This document shows, one piece after another, positions 1-7,894 of a stretch of 64,000 nucleotides of DNA (positions within the stretch are counted from its first letter, which is position 1; every line of letters begins with the position of its first letter). The DNA comes from Faecalicatena orotica (lineage in GTDB: Bacteria; Bacillota; Clostridia; Lachnospirales; Lachnospiraceae), in assembly GCF_003149245.1 (NCBI RefSeq), contig NZ_QGDL01000001.1:828982-892981 (forward strand), written 5' to 3'. Made by a program: the position numbers and the translations under genes. The notes beneath the pieces are model-generated. The model had not been told where the DNA came from, ran no database searches, and was given only the letters and a program-made list of their open reading frames with translations.

Positions 1-1
1 G

Positions 2-394
2 GCACTCGTCGTCGCATGGCGCAGTATCCCGTTTACGGCTATTGTATGTCTCGCGGGCCTGCGTGCCATCCCGCACGACCTCTATGAGGCCGCAAGGATC
101 GACGGGGCAGGAAGGTGGTCCGCGTTCCGCCATATTACAGGACCGCTCATGGTCCCCTTTGTCGGGATCGGGATCACATCCGCATCCATCACGGCAATCA
201 ACATCTTCGATGAGATCGTGGCCCTTGCCGGATACAGCGACCTCGGAAAGAACCTTCTGATCGAGAGCTACCTCACCACGTTCTCGTTCCTCGATTTCGG
301 AAAAGGCAGTGCCCTGACCTATATTATCATGCTGATCTCTGCAGTGCTCGGATTCTTCTATCTTAAGAACCTGACGAGGGAGGTGGAATACTAA
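2..394 (+). CDS. Carbohydrate ABC transporter permease, MalF-like, 3' part
   Basis: Membrane subunit of a sugar ABC importer, cut by the window edge; the frame is open from base 2 with no start in view. The visible 130 residues carry the permease EAA loop (YEAARIDGAG, near residues 29-38) that docks on the ATPase, and at least two hydrophobic membrane segments. Its stop TAA shares a base with the ATG of the next permease (TAATG), so the two are translationally coupled. The solute-binding protein and remaining transporter genes must lie upstream of the window. The substrate cannot be read from this fragment. Confidence 0.9.
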   Translation, partial: ALVVAWRSIPFTAIVCLAGLRAIPHDLYEAARIDGAGRWSAFRHITGPLMVPFVGIGITSASITAINIFDEIVALAGYSDLGKNLLIESYLTTFSFLDFGKGSALTYIIMLISAVLGFFYLKNLTREVEY

Positions 395-1233
395 TGAAAA
401 CAAAAAGCGGAAAAGTATTGTATGTCATCGTTGTGGCATTGTTTCTGGTATTCACAATTGGCCCCTTTGTCTGGGCTTTCTTAATCTCGGTGACGCCTGA
501 ATTTGAGATGTTCAAGAACACAATGAAGATGCTGCCAAGCAAGGTGAACTGGGAGAATTATATCACCCTGTTCGCGACCTCCTCACGGCAGAGTAAGATT
601 CTGTTTCAGGGAATGTCAAACTCCCTCAAGGCAGTCGGCATCACCCTCCTGATCGGCCTTCCGGTCGCCATGATGTCCGCCTACGCGCTTGCCAGACTGG
701 AATTTAGGGGAAAGAAACTGATTAAAAATGCAGTCCTCATCACAATGGTAATCCCTGTATTTGCCACGGTTATCCCCCTTTACAGGATCTTTGTGTCCTA
801 CCATCTGCTGGATAAGATCTTCTGGCTCAGCCTCGTGTATGCAAGTTCCTTTTTGCCCATGAGTGTCTGGCTGATGCTTAATTACTTCAGCACAATACCC
901 GTGGAAATAGAAGAAGCCGCCCGTGTGGACGGCTGCGGCAGGATTCGGACCTTCTTCGAGATTCTGCTCCCAGTTGCCTACCCCGTCGTGATATCCAGTG
1001 CACTCATCATGTTCCTGAGCGCCTGGAACCAGTTCCAGATTCCGCTGATCCTTGCCTCTTCTTTCCAGACGAAACCCGTGTCCATCGTCACCAGCGAGTT
1101 CATGGTGAAGGACTCCATACAATACGGGATCACGGCCGCAGCCGGGCTGCTCGCAATCGTACCACCTGCGGCCACGGCACTCATCCTCCGGAAATACCTC
1201 GTGTCCGGAATGACGCGGGGGACTGGGAAGTAA
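394..1233 (+). CDS. Carbohydrate ABC transporter permease, MalG-like
   Basis: Second inner-membrane permease of the same sugar importer, 279 residues, usual for the MalG family. It starts with a hydrophobic segment (residues 8-30). The EAA loop is visible as EEAARVDGCG near residue 172, followed by FFEILLPVAYP, which contacts the ATP-binding subunit. About six membrane segments are expected. The ATG overlaps the stop of the first permease by one base. No ATPase gene follows; this family commonly uses a shared MsmX-type ATPase encoded elsewhere (family knowledge). A large inverted repeat begins 27 bases after the stop. Confidence 0.93.
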   Translation: MKTKSGKVLYVIVVALFLVFTIGPFVWAFLISVTPEFEMFKNTMKMLPSKVNWENYITLFATSSRQSKILFQGMSNSLKAVGITLLIGLPVAMMSAYALARLEFRGKKLIKNAVLITMVIPVFATVIPLYRIFVSYHLLDKIFWLSLVYASSFLPMSVWLMLNYFSTIPVEIEEAARVDGCGRIRTFFEILLPVAYPVVISSALIMFLSAWNQFQIPLILASSFQTKPVSIVTSEFMVKDSIQYGITAAAGLLAIVPPAATALILRKYLVSGMTRGTGK

Positions 1234-1259
1234 ATTTACTTCTTATAGATATACCGGAC

Positions 1260-1510
1260 GCCTGCCGGGGAATGGAAATGTACCCGCATGGATACGGGTT
1301 TGCACGATAAATGCCCCTAAATCAAAACGGAAACCGGCACGATGAACATCGCCGACAAACGCGAGAATGCTGATGCATTCTTGCTAAGTCGGCTGAACGG
1401 CAGGACTTGTAGTCCTGCCGTTCGTTCATGTACCGGTTTCTGTTTTGATGAAGGGGCATTAATGGTGCAAAGACGTATCCGTGCGGGTACATTTCCATTC
1501 CCCGGCAGGC
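1260..1510 (+). repeat. Long branched inverted repeat (possible MITE, structured RNA or terminator)
   Basis: Two 78-base arms, 1260-1337 and 1433-1510, are reverse complements at 70 of 78 positions; two of the eight mismatches would be G-U pairs in RNA. The 95 bases between them hold a second helix (ATGAAC near 1343, GTTCAT near 1424) that encloses two hairpins: GCCGAC/GTCGGC with a nested AGAATGC/GCATTCT, and GAACGGCAGGAC/GTCCTGCCGTTC. The element lies between convergent genes. It could be a miniature inverted-repeat element, a structured non-coding RNA, or a two-way terminator. No T-tract follows on either side, which argues against a simple terminator. No open frame in it looks like a real gene. 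Confidence 0.75.
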
Positions 1511-1600
1511 TGGTTCATCCAATTGGAAGATGAAATTTCGTTCCCAGTTATTGCCCCGACGGAATTAAGCAAGTGCTTGCTAGTTGCTGATATAATACCT

Positions 1601-4162
1601 TTATTTTTTTCCCTTTTTTTCGTATGGGGTTCCGGTGAGAGGGAGGGTGGTTTGGAATTGTTTGTTCCATTTGTAGTAGGCTGCGGCTATGGCGGGGGCG
1701 GTGGGGATGGAGGTGATTTCTCCGATTCCGATGGCTCCGTATCCGACGTCTACTCCGGGTTTTTCTACTATGATGGATTCAAGCTCAGGCACTTTGTCGG
1801 CTTTGAACAGGCCCAGTGTGCCAAACCGGGATACCGGATATCCGTCTTTGATCTCATACTTCTCTGTGAGGGCATATCCCATTCCCATGACGACTCCGCC
1901 TTCTATCTGGCCTTCTACGCTGACGGGGTTGACTGCCTTGCCTACGTCATGTGCTGCTACCATTTTCTTTATGGTGCCGTCTTCGTTTAGGACGCACATC
2001 TGTGTCGCATAACCATATGCCACGTGGGATACCGGGTTTGGTACGTCACTTCCCATTTTATCGGTTTTTGCCAGATATTCTCCAAGGAATTCACTGCCTT
2101 CCAGTTCCTCCATTGTCTCTGTCTTCAAAGCTTCCAACAGTTTTTCGGAGGCTCTTTTTGCCGCTTCCCCCGTGATCAGAGTCTGGCGGGAACCGGATGT
2201 CGTGCCGGAATCTGGTGAATCCGCCGTATTCGGGCGGCAGTATTTGATTTTGTCAACCGGTAGATTCAGTGTCTCTGAAACGACCTGGGTCAGCACGGTT
2301 CCGAGTCCCTGACCGATGCAGGACGCCCCGGCATGTATCTCTACGATTCCGTCCCTGATCAGCAGACGGCAGCGTCCCCAGTCGGGAAGTCCTACTCCTA
2401 CTCCTGCATTCTTCATGGCACAGGCGATGCCTGCATATGGCTCGCTCTCATAAATTTCTTTTACTGCTTCAAGTGTCTCTGCCACACCGGTAGATTCATC
2501 GGCGATCTGTCCATTCGGAAGCACCTGTCCCGGGCGGACTGCATTGCGGTAGCGGATCTCCCACGGTGAGATGCCCACCATCTCAGCCAGCAGGTCCAGA
2601 TTGCGCTCTGAGCCGAAACAGGTCTGTGTTACCCCGAACCCGCGGAATGCCCCCGCCGGCGGATTGTTTGTATAGACTGCTTTTCCATCAATATCCACGA
2701 CCTGGAAGTTATAAGGCCCTGCGGCATGGGTACAGGCTCTCTGCAGGACCGGTCCCCCCAGTGATGCGTACGCCCCTGTATCCGAGACAACGACTGCCTT
2801 CATTGCCGTGAGGTAACCGTTCTCGTCACAGGCCGTAGTAATGTCCATCCACATCGGGTGGCGCTTCGGATGTACTACAATGCTCTCCTGTCTGGACAGC
2901 TTTACTTTTACGATCCGCTTCGTCAGATAGGCCAGCAGGGCTGCATGATGCTGTACACTGACATCTTCTTTTCCACCGAATCCACCGCCGACTAATTTGT
3001 TTTCCACAATCACTTTTTCTGGTGGAAGGCCCAGCATGATACAGCACTCATGCTGTGTATCATAGGTTCCCTGATCCGTGGAATAGATAAACACACCGTC
3101 ATCAAACGGCATGGCAACCGCACATTCAGGTTCAAGAAATGCATGTTCTGTCCACGGCGTCTCGTAATGCCTTGTGACCTGATATTTCGATCCGGCAATG
3201 ACTTCATCCGCATTTCCCCTCACGAGGTGTTCATGTGCGAGGACGTTGCCTGACTCATGCACGAGCGGCGCACCTTCCTTCATGGCGTCAAACGGGTCCA
3301 GAACGGGATCAAGTACTTCGTAATCGACCTTTACCAGACTCTTCGCCCTCTCAAGTATATCCTGATTCTCGGCAGCCACAAGGCAGATAGCGTCACCTAA
3401 GTAATGTGTAACTTTACCTACCGGGATCATCGTATCCCAGTCCTGCTTCAGATGTCCGACCTTGACATTTCCCGGAATATCCTCCGCGGTAAATACTCCG
3501 ATCACACCTTCCAGCGCTTCTGCTTCTTCTTTATGTATCGCAAGCACCCTTGCCCTCGGGTATTCCGACCTTACTGCACTTCCGTAGATCATCTCGTCCA
3601 GATAGATGTCATCTGGGTATTCCCCGGTTCCAAGCACCTTTTCCGAAGCATCGATCCTTCGGATGGCGTCCCCTACAAGCACGACGCCTTCATCATCCGT
3701 GGCAGGCAGATTTTCGCGGAACATTTTTGCACTTAAAAGGATACCATCAATGATTTTCTTATATCCCGTACAGCGGCATATATTATTGCGTATCGCAGCG
3801 ATGACTTCCAGACGGGTCGGGTCCGGATTCACATCGATCAGGCCTTTTGCACACATCACCATCCCGGGGATACAGAAACCGCACTGCACCGCACCTGCCC
3901 GGCCAAATGCATATGCATAGACCTCCTGCTCCCGCTTTGATAATCCCTCGACTGTTACAATTTTCTTCCCCTCTAACTTAGAAAGCATCGGGATACATGC
4001 GCGTGTCGCCTTCCCGTCCACCAGAACCGTACAGGTGCCACATGCGCCCTGACTGCATCCGTCCTTGACAGATGTCAGCCTTAAATCGTCCCTTAAGAAA
4101 CGCATCAGTTTTTTATCCTGTCCGGCCTGATAATCCTTTCCGTTTACATGAACAGTTATCAT
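1601..4162 (-). CDS. xdh: Selenium-dependent xanthine dehydrogenase, FeS-molybdenum fusion
   Basis: Molybdenum hydroxylase that oxidises purines (xanthine/hypoxanthine type) or runs in reverse. The 853 residues join two subunits normally separate. Residues 1-150 are a two-[2Fe-2S] domain (GCSQGACGTC, QCGFCIPG, CRCTGY). Residues 165-853 are the molybdopterin domain with GGGFGGKED near 390, GAFRGFG, and the C-terminal GIGEI motif, which holds the expected catalytic Glu. Length and architecture match the selenium-dependent family that travels with yqeB, yqeC and mocA. Selenium there is a labile cofactor, so no Sec codon is expected. No FAD subunit is fused or adjacent; YgfK in the same operon is a possible electron partner (inference). 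RBS AAGGAAGG precedes the ATG. Confidence 0.93.
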   Translation of the reverse strand: MITVHVNGKDYQAGQDKKLMRFLRDDLRLTSVKDGCSQGACGTCTVLVDGKATRACIPMLSKLEGKKIVTVEGLSKREQEVYAYAFGRAGAVQCGFCIPGMVMCAKGLIDVNPDPTRLEVIAAIRNNICRCTGYKKIIDGILLSAKMFRENLPATDDEGVVLVGDAIRRIDASEKVLGTGEYPDDIYLDEMIYGSAVRSEYPRARVLAIHKEEAEALEGVIGVFTAEDIPGNVKVGHLKQDWDTMIPVGKVTHYLGDAICLVAAENQDILERAKSLVKVDYEVLDPVLDPFDAMKEGAPLVHESGNVLAHEHLVRGNADEVIAGSKYQVTRHYETPWTEHAFLEPECAVAMPFDDGVFIYSTDQGTYDTQHECCIMLGLPPEKVIVENKLVGGGFGGKEDVSVQHHAALLAYLTKRIVKVKLSRQESIVVHPKRHPMWMDITTACDENGYLTAMKAVVVSDTGAYASLGGPVLQRACTHAAGPYNFQVVDIDGKAVYTNNPPAGAFRGFGVTQTCFGSERNLDLLAEMVGISPWEIRYRNAVRPGQVLPNGQIADESTGVAETLEAVKEIYESEPYAGIACAMKNAGVGVGLPDWGRCRLLIRDGIVEIHAGASCIGQGLGTVLTQVVSETLNLPVDKIKYCRPNTADSPDSGTTSGSRQTLITGEAAKRASEKLLEALKTETMEELEGSEFLGEYLAKTDKMGSDVPNPVSHVAYGYATQMCVLNEDGTIKKMVAAHDVGKAVNPVSVEGQIEGGVVMGMGYALTEKYEIKDGYPVSRFGTLGLFKADKVPELESIIVEKPGVDVGYGAIGIGEITSIPTAPAIAAAYYKWNKQFQTTLPLTGTPYEKKGKK

Positions 4163-4186
4163 GATATTACCTTCCTTTCTTTCATA

Positions 4187-4220
4187 GAGTTTCGCAAGCG
4201 AAACCCGCGCCTGCGGCGGC
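4187..4220. repeat. Dispersed structured repeat, copy C (partial)
   Basis: It contains GAGTTTCGCAAGCGAAAC, most of a 20-base palindrome, followed by a GCGCCTGCGGCGGC tract. The same block, with a perfect palindrome, occurs at 56322-56360. It sits between the yqeB-mocA fusion and xdh, just upstream of the xdh RBS, so it would be in the operon mRNA. Confidence 0.7.
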
Positions 4221-4239
4221 CGTCCGTCGGTTCCGGACC

Positions 4240-5598
4240 TTATTCCTGCAAATCATTTTTTTGATCGATATCTTTTAATTCCTCTGGCTGCGCCTCCACA
4301 TATCTGACTTTTTCCTGTAGTCCTGACATGATCTGTCTTCCTCCGTTATCGCCTGTCAGGTTACGCAGGTCGTCAAAAAATGCACGGTCCCACAGTACCG
4401 GGTTTCCCGGCCTGCCCGGATTTCCCGCGCAGATGATCCGACCTTTATGCACGCCTGCCATATTCAAAATTTTCTGTATTGTGGCCGTCTTTAAATTTGG
4501 CTGGTCACAGACCGAGAACAGAACTCCCTCGATATCCGGATTCTGCCTCAGGCATTCTTCAAGGCCAAGCAGGATAGAACGGGAGATGCCGAGCTCCGGC
4601 TCTTTGTTGATTACAGTCCTGATCCCCTGTCTTTCTGCCTCCTCTGCTATTGCCTCATACCCCGTCACCAGATACTGCGGATAATCCTGGAATGCACACA
4701 TCCGTTCCAGCGTATGCCGGTACAGCGGCTTTCCAGAAACGACCGCCAGCAGTTTGTTTTCTCCGAACCGTACACTTCTTCCCGCGGCAAGTATGATGAC
4801 CGCGTATTTCCTGCGCATATGGTCAAACCTTGTCACGGCTTCCAGCACGCCTCCGCCGACAGACCTTGCCTTGTCGGAAATGGTGAAGCAGTGGAATGTT
4901 TCGCACCGCGCATCGATATCTCCGATCTTCAGATTTTCCCATACCCGGACCCCGGGCTGGAGCATGCCCCTGACAATACCATCCATCTTCGCACAAACTT
5001 CTTTTCCGCCAGTCAGTGCCACGGCCTGCCCTTTTTTCACGACATCGCCGATTGACACAAGAGGTTCGATTACGCCCTCGGCACTTGCACGGATCAGGCG
5101 TTCTGTCGTGTATCCCCCGACATTTCCCGGTACACCTGTATTGGGAATGGCACTGCCTTCGTAAATCGTATCGCCCAGCGTATGCCCCCGCTTTGTCTCA
5201 ACGACACAGTGGCAGTCTTCCCCCGCCGTAAAGCCGGGGCCGACACCGATAACTAACGGTGCGTCTGTAATTTTTGTCCCTAAATTTTTCTTTGCAAGAA
5301 TCGCGTCTATGATTACATCGGGCTGATATCCATCCGCTATCCGGGCACACGGGTCTACAATGACCGGGATATCCCCCGCCTCCATGATGGTGAGTGCCTC
5401 TTTCATTGAGGATACAAGAACACCTCTCATATCTTCAACGACTGCCTCCCCTTCATAAACGGCTCTGGACAGTGAAACCATCCTGCGTACAGTCAGAGGG
5501 ACCTCTATCTCCGTCATAATGATCTGATGCCCGCTGCGGTACAGGCGGGAGGCTATCCCTGTTGCCAGATCACCTGCCCCCTTGATTAGTATTTTCAT
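4240..5598 (-). CDS. YqeB-MocA fusion, selenium-dependent Mo hydroxylase maturation protein
   Basis: Accessory protein for maturing selenium-dependent molybdenum hydroxylases. Residues 1-262 match YqeB: an N-terminal GAGDLATGIA nucleotide-binding motif, then a lipoyl-like hairpin region around 175-235. Residues 267-450 match MocA/YgfJ, a nucleotidyltransferase with the LAAGRSVRFGENKLL motif and a CDQP motif, known in the family for making molybdopterin cytosine dinucleotide. The two are separate genes in Escherichia coli and many clostridia, so this is a one-piece version. The frame is continuous with no sign of a sequencing fusion. It lies between yqeC and xdh. Function is by family; cytosine specificity is not proven here. 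Confidence 0.92.
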   Translation of the reverse strand: MKILIKGAGDLATGIASRLYRSGHQIIMTEIEVPLTVRRMVSLSRAVYEGEAVVEDMRGVLVSSMKEALTIMEAGDIPVIVDPCARIADGYQPDVIIDAILAKKNLGTKITDAPLVIGVGPGFTAGEDCHCVVETKRGHTLGDTIYEGSAIPNTGVPGNVGGYTTERLIRASAEGVIEPLVSIGDVVKKGQAVALTGGKEVCAKMDGIVRGMLQPGVRVWENLKIGDIDARCETFHCFTISDKARSVGGGVLEAVTRFDHMRRKYAVIILAAGRSVRFGENKLLAVVSGKPLYRHTLERMCAFQDYPQYLVTGYEAIAEEAERQGIRTVINKEPELGISRSILLGLEECLRQNPDIEGVLFSVCDQPNLKTATIQKILNMAGVHKGRIICAGNPGRPGNPVLWDRAFFDDLRNLTGDNGGRQIMSGLQEKVRYVEAQPEELKDIDQKNDLQE

Positions 5599-5629
5599 TT
5601 CCTGCTGCCTTCCTCTTGTTTTAATGACT

Positions 5630-6379
5630 TTATTGGTTACTGTTCCCCCGGGCCAGTACCGTGATTCCTGTATGCCCCTGTGCTTCTGCCAGACGGCAGA
5701 TCCGGTATGCTGTCTGTTCCCTTTTCGTGTTGTCTGCTTTATTCAGAATAACCCGGTATTCCATATATGGCAGAACGCCTTTCCTGCCGCCTCTGCAATC
5801 AAAAGCCAGTTTTGCAAGATCACGTTCTTTAACCGGGTCAGTTGTCTTCATATCCAAGATTTCCGCCGCGGTACCTGTCCTGAAACAAACCTCCGAAAGA
5901 GGCCTTCCGACCGCGTCCAGACCATATACACAGAGTACATGGGTTGTTTCTGGCAGGATCACCGGTTCATGGTCAGCCGGCACCTTCATCGGAAGTTTTT
6001 TCGCACCGTCTGCTTCGATCAATACCGGATACCCAAGTGTCAGCAAACGGTCTAAAAACTTTTGAGGCAGTGCCTTTATTTTCCCATGTTCTGCCGGCAG
6101 GCCGGCCCACACCATTCCTTCTGCTTTCAGTATCTGTACCGCCTTCTCTTCGGACGGCTCCGTAAGAAACCACGGCCTGTCTTCTGCCAGCATATGGGTC
6201 GAAGTCGTTACTATGACAGGAATCTTCCTTTTCCGGTATTCCTCCGCCATTGTTCTGATTAGCGTCGTTTTACCGCCGGCCCCCGTGACGGAAATAACCG
6301 GGTTTTTACTGTTTATATGCAGGGCTTCTGACAGAGAGTTCTGTTCTGTCAGAAGCCCTTCCTCATAATTCTTTACCAT
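5630..6379 (-). CDS. yqeC: YqeC-like selenium-dependent hydroxylase accessory protein
   Basis: Small P-loop protein found with selenium-dependent molybdenum hydroxylases; its exact reaction is not known. A GAGGKTTL Walker-type motif lies near residue 33, followed by a TTSTHM segment. I start at the ATG at 6379 because AAGGA lies 8 bases before it; an in-frame ATG at 6421 with a weaker AGGGG is also possible and would add 14 residues. It follows the amidohydrolase gene and precedes the yqeB-mocA fusion, so all named maturation factors are consecutive. Confidence 0.87.
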   Translation of the reverse strand: MVKNYEEGLLTEQNSLSEALHINSKNPVISVTGAGGKTTLIRTMAEEYRKRKIPVIVTTSTHMLAEDRPWFLTEPSEEKAVQILKAEGMVWAGLPAEHGKIKALPQKFLDRLLTLGYPVLIEADGAKKLPMKVPADHEPVILPETTHVLCVYGLDAVGRPLSEVCFRTGTAAEILDMKTTDPVKERDLAKLAFDCRGGRKGVLPYMEYRVILNKADNTKREQTAYRICRLAEAQGHTGITVLARGNSNQ

Positions 6380-6452
6380 AAACGATATCCTTAATCTGCT
6401 TTTAACGATCTGAACAGTCATCAGGAGTCCCCTGGTGAGTCACATCTGCGGC

Positions 6453-7823
6453 CTATGAAATACCGCGCGGCACGTACTGGCCGGTTTTCTCTGCTATGAT
6501 TTCTCCATTCTCTGCGGCCAGCTGCCCCCTCAGGAAAACCTTTTCGGCACGTCCTTTGATTGTCGTGCCCTCCATCGGGCAGTAGTCGATATTCGTCTGT
6601 TGGTGTTCTTTCGAAATCGTCCACTCCGTTTCTGGATTCCACACCACAATGTCTGCATCGCTTCCCGGTGAAAGTGTGCCCTTCTGCGGGTACATACGAT
6701 ACAGTTTTGCCGGATTCTCCGAAAGATATTTACACATCTGTTCCAACGTAATCCGCCCTTCATTTACCCCGAACTGGTAGATCAGTGCAGGACGTTCTTC
6801 CCCGCCCGGCATTCCGCACGGTGTTTTGGAAAAGTCCTCAGCTCCCATGTTCTTCTGTGCGGTATCGAAGCTACAGTGGTCGGTACAGATCGTCTGTATC
6901 CGCCCTTCCGAGAGTGCCTCCCATAGAACCTGCTGGTTCTTCTTTTTACGAAGCGGCGGGGCAATCATGTATTTACGCCCCTCCCCGTCGGGAAGGAAAT
7001 ACTTACTTTCATCCATCAGCAGGTACTGCGGACATGTTTCTACATATACCGTCTGCCCGTCTTCCCTTGCATGCTGGATCTCACGGTAGCCCTCCGCAGA
7101 GCTTAAATGTACGACTATGACCGGTGTATCTACGCATTTTGCAATTTTCAGCAGACGGTTGATTGCTTCTGCTTCTGCTGCAGGCGGCCTTGTGCCCGGA
7201 TAGTCCGCCGTGTCGAGACGGTTCCCTTTTTCCTGAAGGACCTCATTGAGTCTCGCGGCTATGATACCATTGTTTTCACAGTGTACGCCTGCGATTCCCC
7301 CCAGTTCTTTCAGACGGGTCAGAATCTCATACATCGTCTTATCATCTACAATCATGTTGTCGTATGTCATATATAATTTGAAAGAAGGAATGCCGTCAGC
7401 CACAACCTGGGCGAGCTCCTCGCTCACCTTTTCATTCCAGTCGGAAATTGCCAGATGAAATGCATAGTCACAGGAGGACTCACCGTCCGCCTTTTTATGC
7501 CAGTTATCGAGAGCCTCTTTCAGAGACTCTCCTTTATTCTGGGTTGCAAAATCTACGATGCATGTCGTACCGCCTGCGATCTCGGCCTTTGTTCCCGTGT
7601 CAAATTTGTCCGCGGTTATGGTGCCGCTGACTTCCAGCGCCATATGGGTATGTGCGTCGATAAAGCCGGGGAACAGATACTTTCCTCTGACGTCCTCTAT
7701 CTCGGCATCCCGAAATTCCAGATCTTCTCCTACTGCCAGAATTTTTTCCCCTTTTACGAGGATATCCAGCTGTTTCATTCCTTCTCCGCTTACAATTGTG
7801 CCGCCTTTAAACAAACGTTTCAT
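6453..7823 (-). CDS. hyuA: Dihydropyrimidinase/hydantoinase-family amidohydrolase
   Basis: Zinc-dependent cyclic amidohydrolase of the D-hydantoinase/dihydropyrimidinase group, 456 residues, as expected. Seen: DAHTHM (first metal ligands), SFKLYMTYD with the lysine that is normally carbamylated, HCENN, VHLSSAEGY, and CTDHC with the catalytic Asp. Family enzymes open cyclic ureides; in this operon an opened purine-derived ring is the likely substrate (inference). I use the ATG at 7823, since AAGGA is 6 bases upstream; the ATG at 7829 touches the RBS. It corresponds by context to the hyuA/ygeZ member of urate-utilisation gene sets. Confidence 0.93.
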   Translation of the reverse strand: MKRLFKGGTIVSGEGMKQLDILVKGEKILAVGEDLEFRDAEIEDVRGKYLFPGFIDAHTHMALEVSGTITADKFDTGTKAEIAGGTTCIVDFATQNKGESLKEALDNWHKKADGESSCDYAFHLAISDWNEKVSEELAQVVADGIPSFKLYMTYDNMIVDDKTMYEILTRLKELGGIAGVHCENNGIIAARLNEVLQEKGNRLDTADYPGTRPPAAEAEAINRLLKIAKCVDTPVIVVHLSSAEGYREIQHAREDGQTVYVETCPQYLLMDESKYFLPDGEGRKYMIAPPLRKKKNQQVLWEALSEGRIQTICTDHCSFDTAQKNMGAEDFSKTPCGMPGGEERPALIYQFGVNEGRITLEQMCKYLSENPAKLYRMYPQKGTLSPGSDADIVVWNPETEWTISKEHQQTNIDYCPMEGTTIKGRAEKVFLRGQLAAENGEIIAEKTGQYVPRGIS

Positions 7824-7894
7824 AACCATTCCTTCTTTCTGTCATTGCACTTTTGTTTCCTGTTGATTATGCCGTATACCGTCCCTGCTTATTT

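Noticed and set aside
1322..1522. Open frame inside the long inverted repeat, minus strand
   Set aside because: The two arms encode similar peptides only because of the palindrome; no RBS or family resemblance.
1601..4162. Selenocysteine codon or SECIS element in xdh
   Set aside because: The reading frame has no internal TGA; in this family selenium is a labile cofactor, not selenocysteine.
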